DNA of 64,000 nucleotides from CAWBXL01 sp963837365 (GTDB lineage Bacteria > Acidobacteriota > Terriglobia > Terriglobales > Acidobacteriaceae): positions 682,001 through 746,000 of the forward strand of contig CAWIMW010000002.1 in assembly GCA_963837365.1 (NCBI GenBank). Reading direction: 5' to 3'. A program made the position numbers and the translations under genes. Shown here one piece after another: positions 50,837 to 60,653 of the stretch (position 1 is the stretch's first letter; each line of letters opens with the position of its first letter). The notes beneath the pieces were generated by a model. That model did not search any database. It had not been told where the DNA came from and saw only the letters and a program-made list of their open reading frames with translations.

Positions 50837-52918
50837 TTAGTCGTAGGTATAGCTTCCCGACGGCGTCGCCGTCAGCTCATTCGACGAATTGTAAGAATAC
50901 GGAGACACGCCCAGTGACGACAGCCTATTCCCGACCGAATCGTACGAGTAGCTCTCGGTGGTACTCGCCCCTTGGGTGACCTGCGTCAGCTGATAGAGCG
51001 GGTCATACGCATAGCCTTCCGTAATGCTGTTCAAGTAGTTCGTCTTTGATACTCGGTTTCCAGCATTGTCGTACGTGTAGCTAGCCCCGTCCAGCGTCGT
51101 GCTCCCCGCCTGATGCAGCACGCTCAGCAGCCGCGACAGGTTGTCATACGCGTAGTTGGTGTTCACCCCGTTCGGACGCGTCATCTGTGTTCTGCGACTC
51201 AACTGGTCATAACTGAAGCCAAACGATCCCGTCAGCGAGTTCGTCAGATTGCTCAGCCGGTTCAGCGTGTCGTAGCTGTAGCTGTTCGTGCTGCCGTCCG
51301 GAGCCGTGAACCCGGTCCGGTTCGAAGCCGCATCGTAGGTGTAAGCATTGGTGAAGGTCTGGTTGGGCAGGAAGCTGTAGCTGGTCGTGGTGCCAATCAG
51401 CCGCCCCATGTTGTCGTAGGCAAATCCATAGGTCCCCGTCGGATCGTTCACCTGCATCACCTTGCCCACCAGGTCGTAGACGTACTCCACGCTGGTCGTA
51501 TCCGGATACGTCTTCTGCGTCAGCCGGTTCAGCGCGTCGTAGAGATAAGTGATCGTCTGCCCCTTGCGGTCGGTCTTGGAGATCAGGTTGCCGATGGCGT
51601 CGTAGGCATAAGTTTCGGCCAGCGACGACGGGAAACTGGTCTGCGTCACCCGGCCAAAGGCGTCGTAGGTGAACGACGTGGTGTGCCCGTTGGCGTCGGT
51701 GATCGAGGTCAGATTATTCTCGGTGTCGTAGGCGTAGAGCGTGTCATGGTTGGCGGCGTCGGTGACTTTGGTGAGGCGGTCGGCGTCATCGTAGGTGTAG
51801 CTGGTGACGTGGCCGAGCTGGTCGGTGACCGAGGTGCGGCGTCCGCGAGAGTCGTAGGTGAAGCTGACCGTGCTGCTGTCGGGATAGGTGATCCCGGTCA
51901 GCCGGTTCATGATGTCGTAGGCGTAGGTGGTGACGTGGCTCTGAGCGTCGGTGATGGATTGAATCAATCCCGCTGAGGTGTAGGCAATTGAGGTGACGTG
52001 GCTCAGCGGGTCGGTGATGGAGGTTAGTTCTCCCACCGAGTTATAGGCGAATTGGGTTACGCTAGCGGCAGTGCTGCCATTGGGCGCGGGAGTGGTCACC
52101 GTCAGAAGGTTGCCGTGTGTGTCGTAAGTATTCGTGGTGACATGGCCGAGCGGATCGCTCATCGTCAACACTTCGCCTTTGTCATTGTAGGTATAGCTGG
52201 TGGTGGCCGTCGTGCTGCCACCCAGAGGTTGGGAGACGGAGGCTACGTTGAAATCAGAATCATAGGTGTAGCTGGTGGTATGACCCAGCGCGTCGGTGTA
52301 GACGGCAAGATTGCCATTGCTGTCTATGGCATTCTGCTGATCGCCACGAATAGAGCAGCCGGAGCAACCTGGGCCTTCTGAATGCTGCGCCGTCCACTGT
52401 CCGCTCACCATGAGCGAGGTATAAGTGGTCACATTACTCAATGAATCGCTGAGTTGCGCGACCGACTGAATGTAGAACCACGGACCGGTGGCTTCGATTG
52501 TGGCTACGGTGACCTTGATCGGGCCGCTCACTGCATCATCGGGGACCACCACTTCAATCGCGGTATCAGTCCAACTGATGACCTGAGCCGACACACCGCT
52601 ACCCCAGAACTTTATGGTGCTGTTGCTCTGCGTCGGACCAAAACCAGTGCCAGTAATGATAATCGGCCAGGCTCCGACCACTCCGTTCACAGGAGAGAGA
52701 TTGGTAATCGTGGGCGGCCCTGATTCGAGCGTGAACTGCACACCGGCGCTGGTCACCCCGCCTTTCGTGACCGTCACTGGGCCGCTGGTTGCAGCGGACG
52801 GAACCGTAGCCGTTATACTTGTGTCGCTCCAGGATTGGATCGCAGCTTGCACGCCGTTGAAGTTGACCGTGTCGGTACTGAAAGGGTTTGAACCAAAGCA
52901 TGTGCCGGAGATCGCCAA
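50837..52918 (-). CDS. Rhs unit B: TIG domains and YD-repeat core
   Basis: 693 residues: two IPT/TIG beta domains (ISGTCFGSNPFSTDTVNFNG; IIITGTGFGPTQSNSTIKFW), a short Cys-containing linker (GPGCSGCSIRGDQQNAIDSN) and about 15 YD/RHS repeats. It begins abruptly at a TTG with an in-frame TAG just upstream, so the signal peptide and any earlier part are missing. It ends in a frameshift near 50833. Rhs cores form hollow shells that hold the toxin tip. 5' to it lies a hairpin repeat shared with unit A. Confidence 0.8.
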   Translation of the reverse strand: MAISGTCFGSNPFSTDTVNFNGVQAAIQSWSDTSITATVPSAATSGPVTVTKGGVTSAGVQFTLESGPPTITNLSPVNGVVGAWPIIITGTGFGPTQSNSTIKFWGSGVSAQVISWTDTAIEVVVPDDAVSGPIKVTVATIEATGPWFYIQSVAQLSDSLSNVTTYTSLMVSGQWTAQHSEGPGCSGCSIRGDQQNAIDSNGNLAVYTDALGHTTSYTYDSDFNVASVSQPLGGSTTATTSYTYNDKGEVLTMSDPLGHVTTNTYDTHGNLLTVTTPAPNGSTAASVTQFAYNSVGELTSITDPLSHVTSIAYTSAGLIQSITDAQSHVTTYAYDIMNRLTGITYPDSSTVSFTYDSRGRRTSVTDQLGHVTSYTYDDADRLTKVTDAANHDTLYAYDTENNLTSITDANGHTTSFTYDAFGRVTQTSFPSSLAETYAYDAIGNLISKTDRKGQTITYLYDALNRLTQKTYPDTTSVEYVYDLVGKVMQVNDPTGTYGFAYDNMGRLIGTTTSYSFLPNQTFTNAYTYDAASNRTGFTAPDGSTNSYSYDTLNRLSNLTNSLTGSFGFSYDQLSRRTQMTRPNGVNTNYAYDNLSRLLSVLHQAGSTTLDGASYTYDNAGNRVSKTNYLNSITEGYAYDPLYQLTQVTQGASTTESYSYDSVGNRLSSLGVSPYSYNSSNELTATPSGSYTYD

Positions 52919-52963
52919 GCTATGCCGCGTTCGACTTACAGAATCTTGAGAATAACTCAGAAA

Positions 52964-53024
52964 GTCAAAATCTCAAGAGGTTGAGAGTTGTGGTCTCCCA
53001 CCCTCTGAAATCGCAGAGGGTGGG
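52964..53024. repeat. Hairpin repeat 5' of Rhs unit B
   Basis: GTCAAAATCTCAAGAGGTTG is followed by CCCACCCTCT-GAAATCGC-AGAGGGTGGG (52997-53024). The same arrangement is at 56658-56722, upstream of unit A. The 52919-53231 gap holds this and GGGTGGGCCAGCACCC motifs (twice) but no gene. Confidence 0.65.
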
Positions 53025-53231
53025 GCGACCGCGTGTTTTTCTAGTTTCGGCAAAAACCAACTCTCCGATTCGAGTAAAGGGTGGGCCAGCACCCAAAGGA
53101 TGGCAGCCTCAGGAGTTTGGCCGTCAACAAACACCAACTTCACAACCGGGAAGGTGGGCCAGCACCCCCGTTTGCGTCATTTGCGCACGAGGCGGTTGTT
53201 GTCGTGGTTGAATCTCGTGACAGCACAACTC

Positions 53232-53831
53232 TTATGGGGCCTTTGCGGCGGGCTCGCACTCAACAAGCTTCGGTTGGCTCGGTACACGAACCACGAAGGG
53301 ATCAGTCGTTATGCTCTGGAGGATTTCCGGAGCCTGGAGCTGATTTGGCGGTTCCTCTTCTGGCCTGAACACAAGAACCAAGCTATACGTTCCAGCAGAA
53401 ACCGATTTTGGAAAAGCCAGTGCGGGATCGTGTCTGGCGACCAAGTCGTATCCGCTCTGCACGGTTAGCGTTTTGCCAGGTTTGATCTTCAACGGCTTGA
53501 AACGTACAGCGCTCTGCGGGTAATGACTCATCGTCTGATCGAAGAGGAAATGCCCGGATTCGGCATCCCCTAAACTGGAGGCGACCTTTCCGACCCACGG
53601 CACCATAGGCCATAACAAGTGGACGGTCGACTTTGACGAATTCGCTACGTCTATCCTGAGCTTAAGGGAAACAGTAAAAACATCGGCATCGCCGCGACAG
53701 TATTTCTCCTCAAGAATGCTTGCCCTAGCGATTACCGACCCAGGCGTCTTATCAGGTGTCTGTTGCGCCGACATGCTGATGACGCTGCCTAATAGAACCG
53801 AGAGAACAATCAATTGCCGCATTGGAAGCAT
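53232..53831 (-). CDS. Secreted protein, candidate immunity to Rhs tip A
   Basis: 199 residues with a signal peptide (MRQLIVLSVLLGSVISMSAQ). The mature part appears beta-rich (DVFTVSLKLRIDVANSSKST, AGTYSLVLVFRPEEEPPNQL) with Cys in KYCRGDAD. Start ATG 53831 has AAGGA upstream and overlaps the end of Rhs unit A by 22 bases. No family recognised. Its export and position match a protector against an exported metallopeptidase tip; inference only. Confidence 0.65.
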   Translation of the reverse strand: MLPMRQLIVLSVLLGSVISMSAQQTPDKTPGSVIARASILEEKYCRGDADVFTVSLKLRIDVANSSKSTVHLLWPMVPWVGKVASSLGDAESGHFLFDQTMSHYPQSAVRFKPLKIKPGKTLTVQSGYDLVARHDPALAFPKSVSAGTYSLVLVFRPEEEPPNQLQAPEILQSITTDPFVVRVPSQPKLVECEPAAKAP

Positions 53832-55540
53832 GCCCGTATGATCCTTATGGAGTGTGCTGAATTAGTTGCTGCATCCACATCTGGCGTAAAGCCTGTGTTG
53901 CCACTTAGCTGGTGACCCAGTTCGTGGAGCAAGATGAACGCCCTAACGTTCGTTATACTGCCCAAGTTACAGGTAAACCCATTCGGAAGTCTTATTCCAC
54001 CGTTGGTGGCTGTCATATATAGGCCAAGGCTGTTGATATGAACATTCGTTGGATCGGCTGTTTGCGCGCCTGCTCCAGGCCCTTGCGGCAGAGGCACGAA
54101 GCGGTACGTCGTGCTCCGCATCTGATTGGCACCAGTAAAGTCAGGTCCTCCGTGGCAAGTCGGCCCAAATTGTTCCGCACAGTTCGCGTTGTTAAGGCGG
54201 TTGAGCGCCTCAGCGAAACCATCTGCGAACGGTCCCCAGTATTGTTGAGGCGTGCCCAACGGTAGATTGCCAGGACGTTGCGCCTGTAGCCCCGTCACGT
54301 CAGTCAGATTTAGCGGATTGTTATCTACATACCGGTAGAAATTTGGCCCCTCGAAGAATCGGACCGGATCTTCGCTAAGGAACTTCCCTGTTGAGGGATC
54401 CATGTACCTAGCCCGGTAGTAGTAGACGCCGGTCTCCGGATCGAATTCGCGTCCCGTGTACTGAAACCGATTGGTTAGTGTTCCTGTCGACGCTGTCAGT
54501 TCTCCGAACGAATCATAGGTGTAGGTATTAGCTAGCACCCCAGAGGAAGCGCTCAGCGAAGTGACGGATCCAAGACCGTCTTGTTCGTAGTAGCTGGCGG
54601 CTGTGGAAAGGAGTTCTGCCAAAGGCTCATCTATGGCTCCACCTTGTGCGTACCTCGCAAGAACGGCCCCACTGCCGTCTAAATCCTCAATGGCCCGCAG
54701 GCCATCATAGAGGTAATTCGTTGTTCCGCTCGGGCCGGATTTCTGGATTCTTCTGCCGAAAGGATCGTATTTGAGGGAGACGGTGCCGCCGCTACTGGGC
54801 AAGGTCACACTGTTGAGGCGATTTTCGTAGTCCCAACCGTACTGAGTTGTGCCGGAAGAATCAGCCTTTGTGAGAGTATTGCCGTTTGCGTCATAGGTAT
54901 ACGTTAGCGACGGCGTCGAGGTCAGCTCATTCGACGGGTTGTACGTATACGGAGACACGCCCAGTGAAGACAGCCTATTCCCCACCGGATCGTAAGAGTA
55001 GCTCTCCGTGGTACTCGCCCCTTGCGTGACCTGTGTGAGCTGATAGAGCGGGTCATAGCTATAGCCTTCGGTAACGTTGTTCAAGTAGTTGGTCTTCGAT
55101 ACGCGATTGCCGGCGTTGTCGTAGGTGTAGCCGGCCCCGTCCAGCGTCGTGCTTCCCGCCTGATGCAGCACGCTCAGCAGGCGCGAAAGATTGTCATACG
55201 CGTAGTTGGTGTTCACCCCGTTTGGCCGCGTCATCTGCGTCCGCCGGCTCAGCGCGTCATAGCTGAAGCCAAACGATCCCGTCAGCGAATTCGCCAAATT
55301 GCTCAGCCGGTTCAGCGTATCGTAGCTGTAGCTGTTGGTGCTCCCGTCCGGAGCCGTGAACCCGGTCCGGTTCGAGGCCGCATCATAGGTGTAAGCATTC
55401 GCGAACGTCTGGTTGGGCAGGAAGCTGTAGCTGGTCGTCGTCCCGATCAGCCGCCCCATGTTGTCGTATGCGAATCCATAGGTCCCGGTCGGGTCGTTCA
55501 CCTGCATCACCTTGCCCACAAGGTCGTAGACGTACTCCAC
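53810..55540 (-). CDS. Rhs unit A, 3' part: YD repeats and HExxH metallopeptidase tip
   Basis: Continues the 55560-56606 reading after a +1 shift near 55562 (GTTCTTCTGC for GTCTTCTGC). YD repeats lead to the core end (PETGVYYYRARYMDPSTGKF, YVDNNPLNLTDVTGL) and a tip of about 165 residues with FILLHELGHQLSG (HELGH at 539-543 of this part), a zincin active site, and Cys near its end (ACFQCGN). The tip is probably a secreted metallopeptidase toxin. The partner gene follows with overlap. Confidence 0.8.
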   Translation of the reverse strand: MEYVYDLVGKVMQVNDPTGTYGFAYDNMGRLIGTTTSYSFLPNQTFANAYTYDAASNRTGFTAPDGSTNSYSYDTLNRLSNLANSLTGSFGFSYDALSRRTQMTRPNGVNTNYAYDNLSRLLSVLHQAGSTTLDGAGYTYDNAGNRVSKTNYLNNVTEGYSYDPLYQLTQVTQGASTTESYSYDPVGNRLSSLGVSPYTYNPSNELTSTPSLTYTYDANGNTLTKADSSGTTQYGWDYENRLNSVTLPSSGGTVSLKYDPFGRRIQKSGPSGTTNYLYDGLRAIEDLDGSGAVLARYAQGGAIDEPLAELLSTAASYYEQDGLGSVTSLSASSGVLANTYTYDSFGELTASTGTLTNRFQYTGREFDPETGVYYYRARYMDPSTGKFLSEDPVRFFEGPNFYRYVDNNPLNLTDVTGLQAQRPGNLPLGTPQQYWGPFADGFAEALNRLNNANCAEQFGPTCHGGPDFTGANQMRSTTYRFVPLPQGPGAGAQTADPTNVHINSLGLYMTATNGGIRLPNGFTCNLGSITNVRAFILLHELGHQLSGNTGFTPDVDAATNSAHSIRIIRACFQCGN

Positions 55541-55559
55541 GCTGGTCGTATCCGGATAC

Positions 55560-56606
55560 GTTCTTCTGCGTCAGCCGGTTCAGCGCGTCGTAGAGATAAG
55601 TGATCGTCTGCCCCTTGCGGTCGGTCTTGGAGATCAGGTTGCCGATGGCATCGTAGGCATAAGTTTCGGCCAGCGACGACGGGAAACTGGTCTGCGTCAC
55701 CCGGCCAAAGGCGTCGTAGGTGAACGAAGTGGTGTGCCCGTTGGCGTCGGTGATCGAGGTCAGATTATTCTCGGTGTCGTAGGCGTAGAGCGTGTCATGG
55801 TTGGCGGCGTCGGTGACTTTGGTGAGGCGGTCGGCGTCATCGTAGGTGTAGCTGGTGACATGGCCGAGCTGGTCGGTGACCGAGGTGCGGCGTCCGCGGG
55901 AGTCGTAGGCGAAGCTGACCGTGCTGCTGTCGGGATAGGTGATCCCGGTCAGCCGGTTCATGATGTCGTAGGCGAAAGTGGTGGTGTGGCTGAGCGCGTC
56001 GGTGACGCTGGTGCGATTGCCGCGCGCGTCGTAGGCGTAGGTGGTGGTGTGACTCTGGGCATCGGTGATGGACTGGATCAATCCCGCCGAATTGTAAGCG
56101 AGGGTGGTGGCATGGCTCAGCGGGTCGGTGATCGTGGTCAGTTCTCCTAGTGAGTTATAGGCGAACTGAGTGACGCTGGCCGCGGTGTTGGCATCCGGCG
56201 CGGGCGTGGTGACCGTCAGCAGGTTGCCGTGAGTGTCATACGTATTGGTGGTGACGTGGCCGAGCGGATCGGTTGAGGTCAGGACCTCGCCGAAGCTGTT
56301 GTAGGTGTGTGAGGTGGTGACGGGAGTACCGTCATCCAGGGTTCTGGTTTCCGAAGTTACATTCTGAGCCCCATCATAGGTGTAGATTGTGGTGTGTCCA
56401 ACCTCATCCGTAGTCGAGGCCAAGTTTCCGGCGCCATCATACGTGTTTTGGGTCACTCCGCGAGTCGAACAGGTGGCACACCCCGGACCCTGCGATTCTG
56501 TAAGCAGCCACTTTCCCGCTTGCATCATCGAGGTGTAAATGGATTCATTCCCGTTGGAATCCTGCATGTGAACCGTTTGCGTGACGCTCGCCTCTGCGGC
56601 CTGCAA
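55560..56606 (-). CDS. Rhs unit A, 5' part: YD-repeat core
   Basis: About 350 residues of YD/RHS repeats (GNLASTTDEVGHTTIYTYDG, TITDPLSHATTLAYNSAGLI, LTGITYPDSSTVSFAYDSRG) preceded by the Cys-containing GPGCATCSTRG linker also seen in unit B. It begins at a TTG with an in-frame TAA upstream; the TIG domains and signal peptide of a full Rhs protein are missing. Frameshifts into the 53810-55540 part. Confidence 0.8.
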
Positions 56607-56657
56607 CGCGCAGGTACTTTTATCCGTTTACCTTATACTGGACGCGGCAAGGATCAA

Positions 56658-56722
56658 GTCAAAATCTCAAGAGGTTGAGAGCATCGTCTCCCACCCTTGA
56701 AAATCACAAGGGTGGGGCAACC
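56658..56722. repeat. Hairpin repeat 5' of Rhs unit A
   Basis: GTCAAAATCTCAAGAGGTTG, then CCCACCCTTGAAAATCACAAGGGTGGG. Same layout as 52964-53024. It marks the point where unit A loses homology to a complete Rhs gene. Confidence 0.65.
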
Positions 56723-56774
56723 GTATTTAGAAATAGGTCGAGAAAAGTCAAAACCGAAGGCTGGGCCAGCCCCC

Positions 56775-58372
56775 TCAACCTATCTCGCACTGAATCGACA
56801 CCACCGATTGACTGGGCATGGTTAGCTTTAGTCCATCCCCTACTACTTTCACCGGAAATGCTGCTGGTTTTACTTCGTCCGGCGCGTTGAAGGTGTTGGT
56901 GGCGCGCATGTCTTGATGAGTTAGCACTACGCCTCGGGCTTCGCGGGCGGAGGCCCCGTTGGCCAGGCGAATACGCACGGCCATGCTGGCGTCGAGCGAT
57001 GGATTAGTGATGGTCACAGTCAAGCGGCGTTCACGGATGGAGGCCGAGATGGAAAGCCCGGGCAGGGTTGCCGGGCCCGCCAATGCGGTGACGTTCAGGT
57101 CCTTCGCCGGACTTTGCACGGGAACCTGGCGGGCTCCCATGTGCGCGCGATACATATCGAAGACGTAGTAGGCAGGAGTACGGACGAACTTGTCGCCTTG
57201 CGGCAAGGAACAGAGAGTGAATGCAGTTCACCGTCTGGGCCACGTTGGCCATGGCGATTTTTTCGGCGTGACGGTTAAAGATGTCGAAGGTCAGGCCGGT
57301 GTGGATGGCGTCGCGCAGAGTAATGGGCTGGCTCAGGATGTAACTGGGCGTGATCTCTTCGCCGGGTTTGTACCAGACTCCCCACTCGTCAACTACGAAT
57401 TTGGTGCGGTGGTCGGGATCGAATTTTCCGATTTCGTTCCAGTGATCTTGCAGAATTTTTTCCAGGCGGACTCCGCGGAGCAGGACTTCATACCATTCGG
57501 CGGCGTTGAAGTCTCCGGCTTTGACCTGAAGTTGGGCGGAGGTCGGTGTAGTAGTGGACGGAGAATCCATCCGGCGGACGATAGCCGCGCATGGCTTCAA
57601 AGAAGCCGGTAGTCCAGCCAATGTCGCCGTCGGCGGAGTGTCCGCGGGGGCCGGTGGCTACCAGGAACGGTTCGACGTAGGCGGGAAACTGGGTGACGAA
57701 TTTGCGGTAGAGCGTGGCGTATTCCTGCGGGCGCATGGTGCCACCGCACCCCCAGGACTCGTTGCCCACTCCCCAGTAGCGGATGTTGAATGGCTGCCTG
57801 TCGCCGTTGGCGGCGCGCTCGTCGGCCAGGGTCAATGTTCCCGCGGGTGCGTTGCAGTAGGAAACCCAATCGTGAAATTCCTTTGGAGTGCTGGAGCCAA
57901 CGTTTGCGGCTACGTAGGGTTCGGCTCCTACCAGACGGCAGAGGTTCATGAATTCGTGGATGCCGAACTGGTTGGTTTCGGTGGCATCGAGTCCTTTGGG
58001 CATGCGATTTTGCCAGAAGTTGTAAGTGCGCGGACGCGATTTCCCGATGCCATCCCGCCAGTGGTAGCCATCGGCAAAACAGCCGCCGGGCCAGCGCAGG
58101 TTGGGAGCACCGAGGCGCTTCATGTCATCGACAAATTGTTTGCGGATGCCGTCGATATTGGGGATTTTCGAATTGCGTCCCACCCACACGCCGTCGTAGA
58201 TCACACCGCCGAGGTGTTCGATGAAGTGTCCGTAGATGTGTGGGCTGATGAGTGCGCCCGGCTCGCCCAGGGTGAGTTCGATCTCGGCGTCGGCGGCAAA
58301 AGAAAGGTTAGGTACTGCCAGGGTGCCGATGGCGGCAGTGGCGGCGGCTCTTAAGAATGTGCGTCGGTCCAT
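56775..58372 (-). pseudogene. Alpha-L-arabinofuranosidase (GH51), two +1 frameshifts
   Basis: A Tat-like signal (MDRRTFLRAAATAAIGTLAV) leads into a GH51 barrel: HIYGHFIEHLGGVIYDGVWV, NLRWPGGCFADGYHWRDGIG, the acid/base Glu205 in GVGNESWGCGG and, in the next frame, the nucleophile Glu in KFVVDEWGVWY. Shifts of +1 lie near 57542 (ACTTCAGG) and 57199 (GCCGCAAGG). The C-terminal beta domain ends at 56775. GH51 enzymes remove arabinose from arabinan or arabinoxylan. All catalytic residues survive, so sequence error or very recent decay is likely. Confidence 0.85.
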
Positions 58373-58621
58373 GGTAGGTGATATCTCGGAGAAAGATTCT
58401 ACTCCCTAATTTATGAAATATATCCACGGGGCCGGCTGGTGCGCAGCCAAGAGCGCTCGCCTGATCAGGGTGGCAATTATTTCGGGCGAGGATCAACCAG
58501 TCAAGACTCTCAACTCTGATTTGAGTGGTCGTGTCCCGCAGGGGCTGAAGCCCGATCTTTGAATGGGTTCGATACGGCACGGCCAAAGGCCGTGCCCTAC
58601 CCAAAACCTGTTAAATGATTT

Positions 58622-60420
58622 TTAGGCCAGTCCGTACTTTCCACGTTCAATCACCTTTTGAGCAACCTGCTGGCGCAATTCAATAGTGTTGAACGGTTCG
58701 TGTTTTGCGAGGCGGCGGAGGATGGCCAGTTGCGTCCGCAGCATATCTCCATCAGCCACTGCCGCGATAATCTTACGCGCGGCGGATTCAATTTTTTCCA
58801 TGGCTTGGGTGAGATAGATGCGGGTCATGGCGATGGGCAACGCGGCTGCGGGCTCGCCTTGCTGCTCAACGATTTTTTGCGAGCGCAGGACTGCCGACTC
58901 CATGGCGTAGGTTTCGATGACCATGTCGGCGATGGCGCCCATGATTTCCTGCTGGTCTTGAATGGTCTGCATGTATTTCTGGGTGGCGGCGCCGGAGGCG
59001 AACAGTCCCAGCTTTTTGGCTTGTGTACCAGTTTGCGTTCTTCGGCCAGCGGGCCTTCGATTTCGTCGGAGGACGATGGGCCAGAGAGCACTTCATCCAT
59101 CAGCTTTTTGATGGCGGGCATGAGCGGCAACTGGCCGGACATGGCCCGCTTGAGCAAAAATCCTGTGATGATTAAGCGGTTGATTTCGTTGGTGCCTTCG
59201 AAGATGCGGTTGATGCGGGCATCGCGGTAGGCGCGCTCGGCGGGATACTCTTCTACGAAGCCGTAGCCGCCGTAGATCTGGACGGTTTCGTCCACCACGT
59301 AGTCAATCATCTCCGAGCCCCAGACTTTGATGATGGAACACTCGACGGCGTATTCCTCGATGGCTTTGAGAGTCTGGCGGGCGGCATCGGATGCGGATTT
59401 GTCTACTTCGTTTAAAGCTGAATCCATCATGGCTACCGTGCGGTAGACCAGCGACTCGCCTACATAGATGAGCGTTGCCATGTTGGCCAGCTTCTCGCGC
59501 ACCAAGCCGAAATCGGCGATGACCTTATTGAACGCCTTGCGCTGCTTGGCGTAGCCGATGGCATTTTCGAGCGACACGCGGGCGCCGCCTATGCACATGG
59601 CGCCCAGCTTGAAGCGTCCTACGTTCAGGATGTTGAAGGCGATGATGTGGCCTTTGCCGATTTCTCCCAGGACGTTTTCAGCAGGGAGTTTGCAGTCGTT
59701 GAGAATGATGGGGCAGGTGGAGGAGCCGCGGATGCCCATCTTGTGCTCTTCGGCGCCGATGGAGAAGCCGGGAAAAGTTTTTTCTACTAAGAATGCGGTG
59801 AATTTTTCTCCATCTACTTTAGCAAAGATGGTAAACAGGTCGGCGAAGCCGGCGTTGGTGATCCACATTTTTTCGCCGTTGAGAATGTAGTGCTTGCCGT
59901 CGGGCGAGAGCTGGGCGCGGGCGCGGCAGTTTAGCGCGTCGGAGCCGGACGAGGCTTCCGATAGCGCGTAGGCGCCGACGATTTCTCCGGCGGCCAAGCG
60001 TGGGAGGTATTTCTTCTTTTGATCGTCGGTGCCGAAGTAGACAATCGGCAACGTGCCGATGCCGGTGTGTCCTCCCCAAGTGGTGGCGAAGCCGGCGTAT
60101 TTGGCGATGTGGTCGGCTATGACCGCCGCCGTGACCTTGTCCATTTCCAGGCCGCCGTAGGCTTCGGGGATTTCTACGCTGCTGAGCCCCAGTTCTCCGG
60201 CTTTTTTCAGCAAATCGCGGGTGATGGAGAAATCTTTGTGCTCCATCTTCTCGATGTTGGGGACGATTTCGTTGACGGCAAACTCTTCGGCGGTCTGGCC
60301 GATCAGCTGGTGTTGCTCGGAGAAATCCTCAGGAGTGAAGACTTCGCTGGGCTGACGTTCCTCAAGGAGAAAACTGCCACCGGATATTTTGGGCTTGGGA
60401 GGTGATGCGACGCTTGCCAT
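58622..60420 (-). CDS. Acyl-CoA dehydrogenase with C-terminal extension, frameshifted near the end
   Basis: The main reading (from 60420) covers the ACAD fold: QLIGQTAEEFAVNEIVPNIE, YALSEASSGSDALNCRARAQ, WITNAGFADLFTIFAK and the catalytic Glu in FEGTNEINRLIITGFLLKRA. A one-base loss near 59017 (CACAAGCC for CACAAGGCC) shifts the frame; the next frame gives IQDQQEIMGAIADMVIETYA to the stop at 58622, completing the helical C-terminal domain seen in about 600-residue ACADs. It oxidises acyl-CoA to enoyl-CoA using FAD. Uncorrected, the protein would end at 58825 with a garbled tail. Confidence 0.88.
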
Positions 60421-60492
60421 GAGCCTTCATTGTACGGCGGGGGAAATCAAAAAGCATGGACTTTGGGGCAATCTCGATGGGTACTTTGGATT

Positions 60493-60620
60493 GGTTCGTG
60501 TCAGGCTGCGGGTTCAGCCGTAGCGAGACGCTGGCCGCAGTTGCATTTCCTCCCGAGGGCGCGCGTGCCTCATTTGTTCATCCTTACGGCATGCCTGAAG
60601 GCGATGCCCTGATACGAACC
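60493..60620. repeat. MITE-like element with GGTTCGTGTCAGG inverted ends
   Basis: 128 bp bounded by GGTTCGTGTCAGG (60493-60505) and CCTGATACGAACC (60608-60620), 12 of 13 inverted. Inside are GGCATGCCTGAAGGCGATGCC and CTGCGGGTTCAGCCGTAGC stem-forming parts. Same ends as 7559-7726. Confidence 0.6.
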
Positions 60621-60653
60621 TAACCAAACCCGACGCCAACTGGTGGCGCGGGC

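Noticed and set aside
51113..51976. Long plus-strand ORF inside the Rhs core (and similar ones at 48641, 55022, 55734)
   Set aside because: These are antisense frames produced by the repetitive YD codons; they recur in each Rhs copy and show no family motifs.
43524..56606. Prophage or complete contractile-injection locus around the Rhs genes
   Set aside because: No VgrG, PAAR, tail, capsid or integrase genes are visible in the window.
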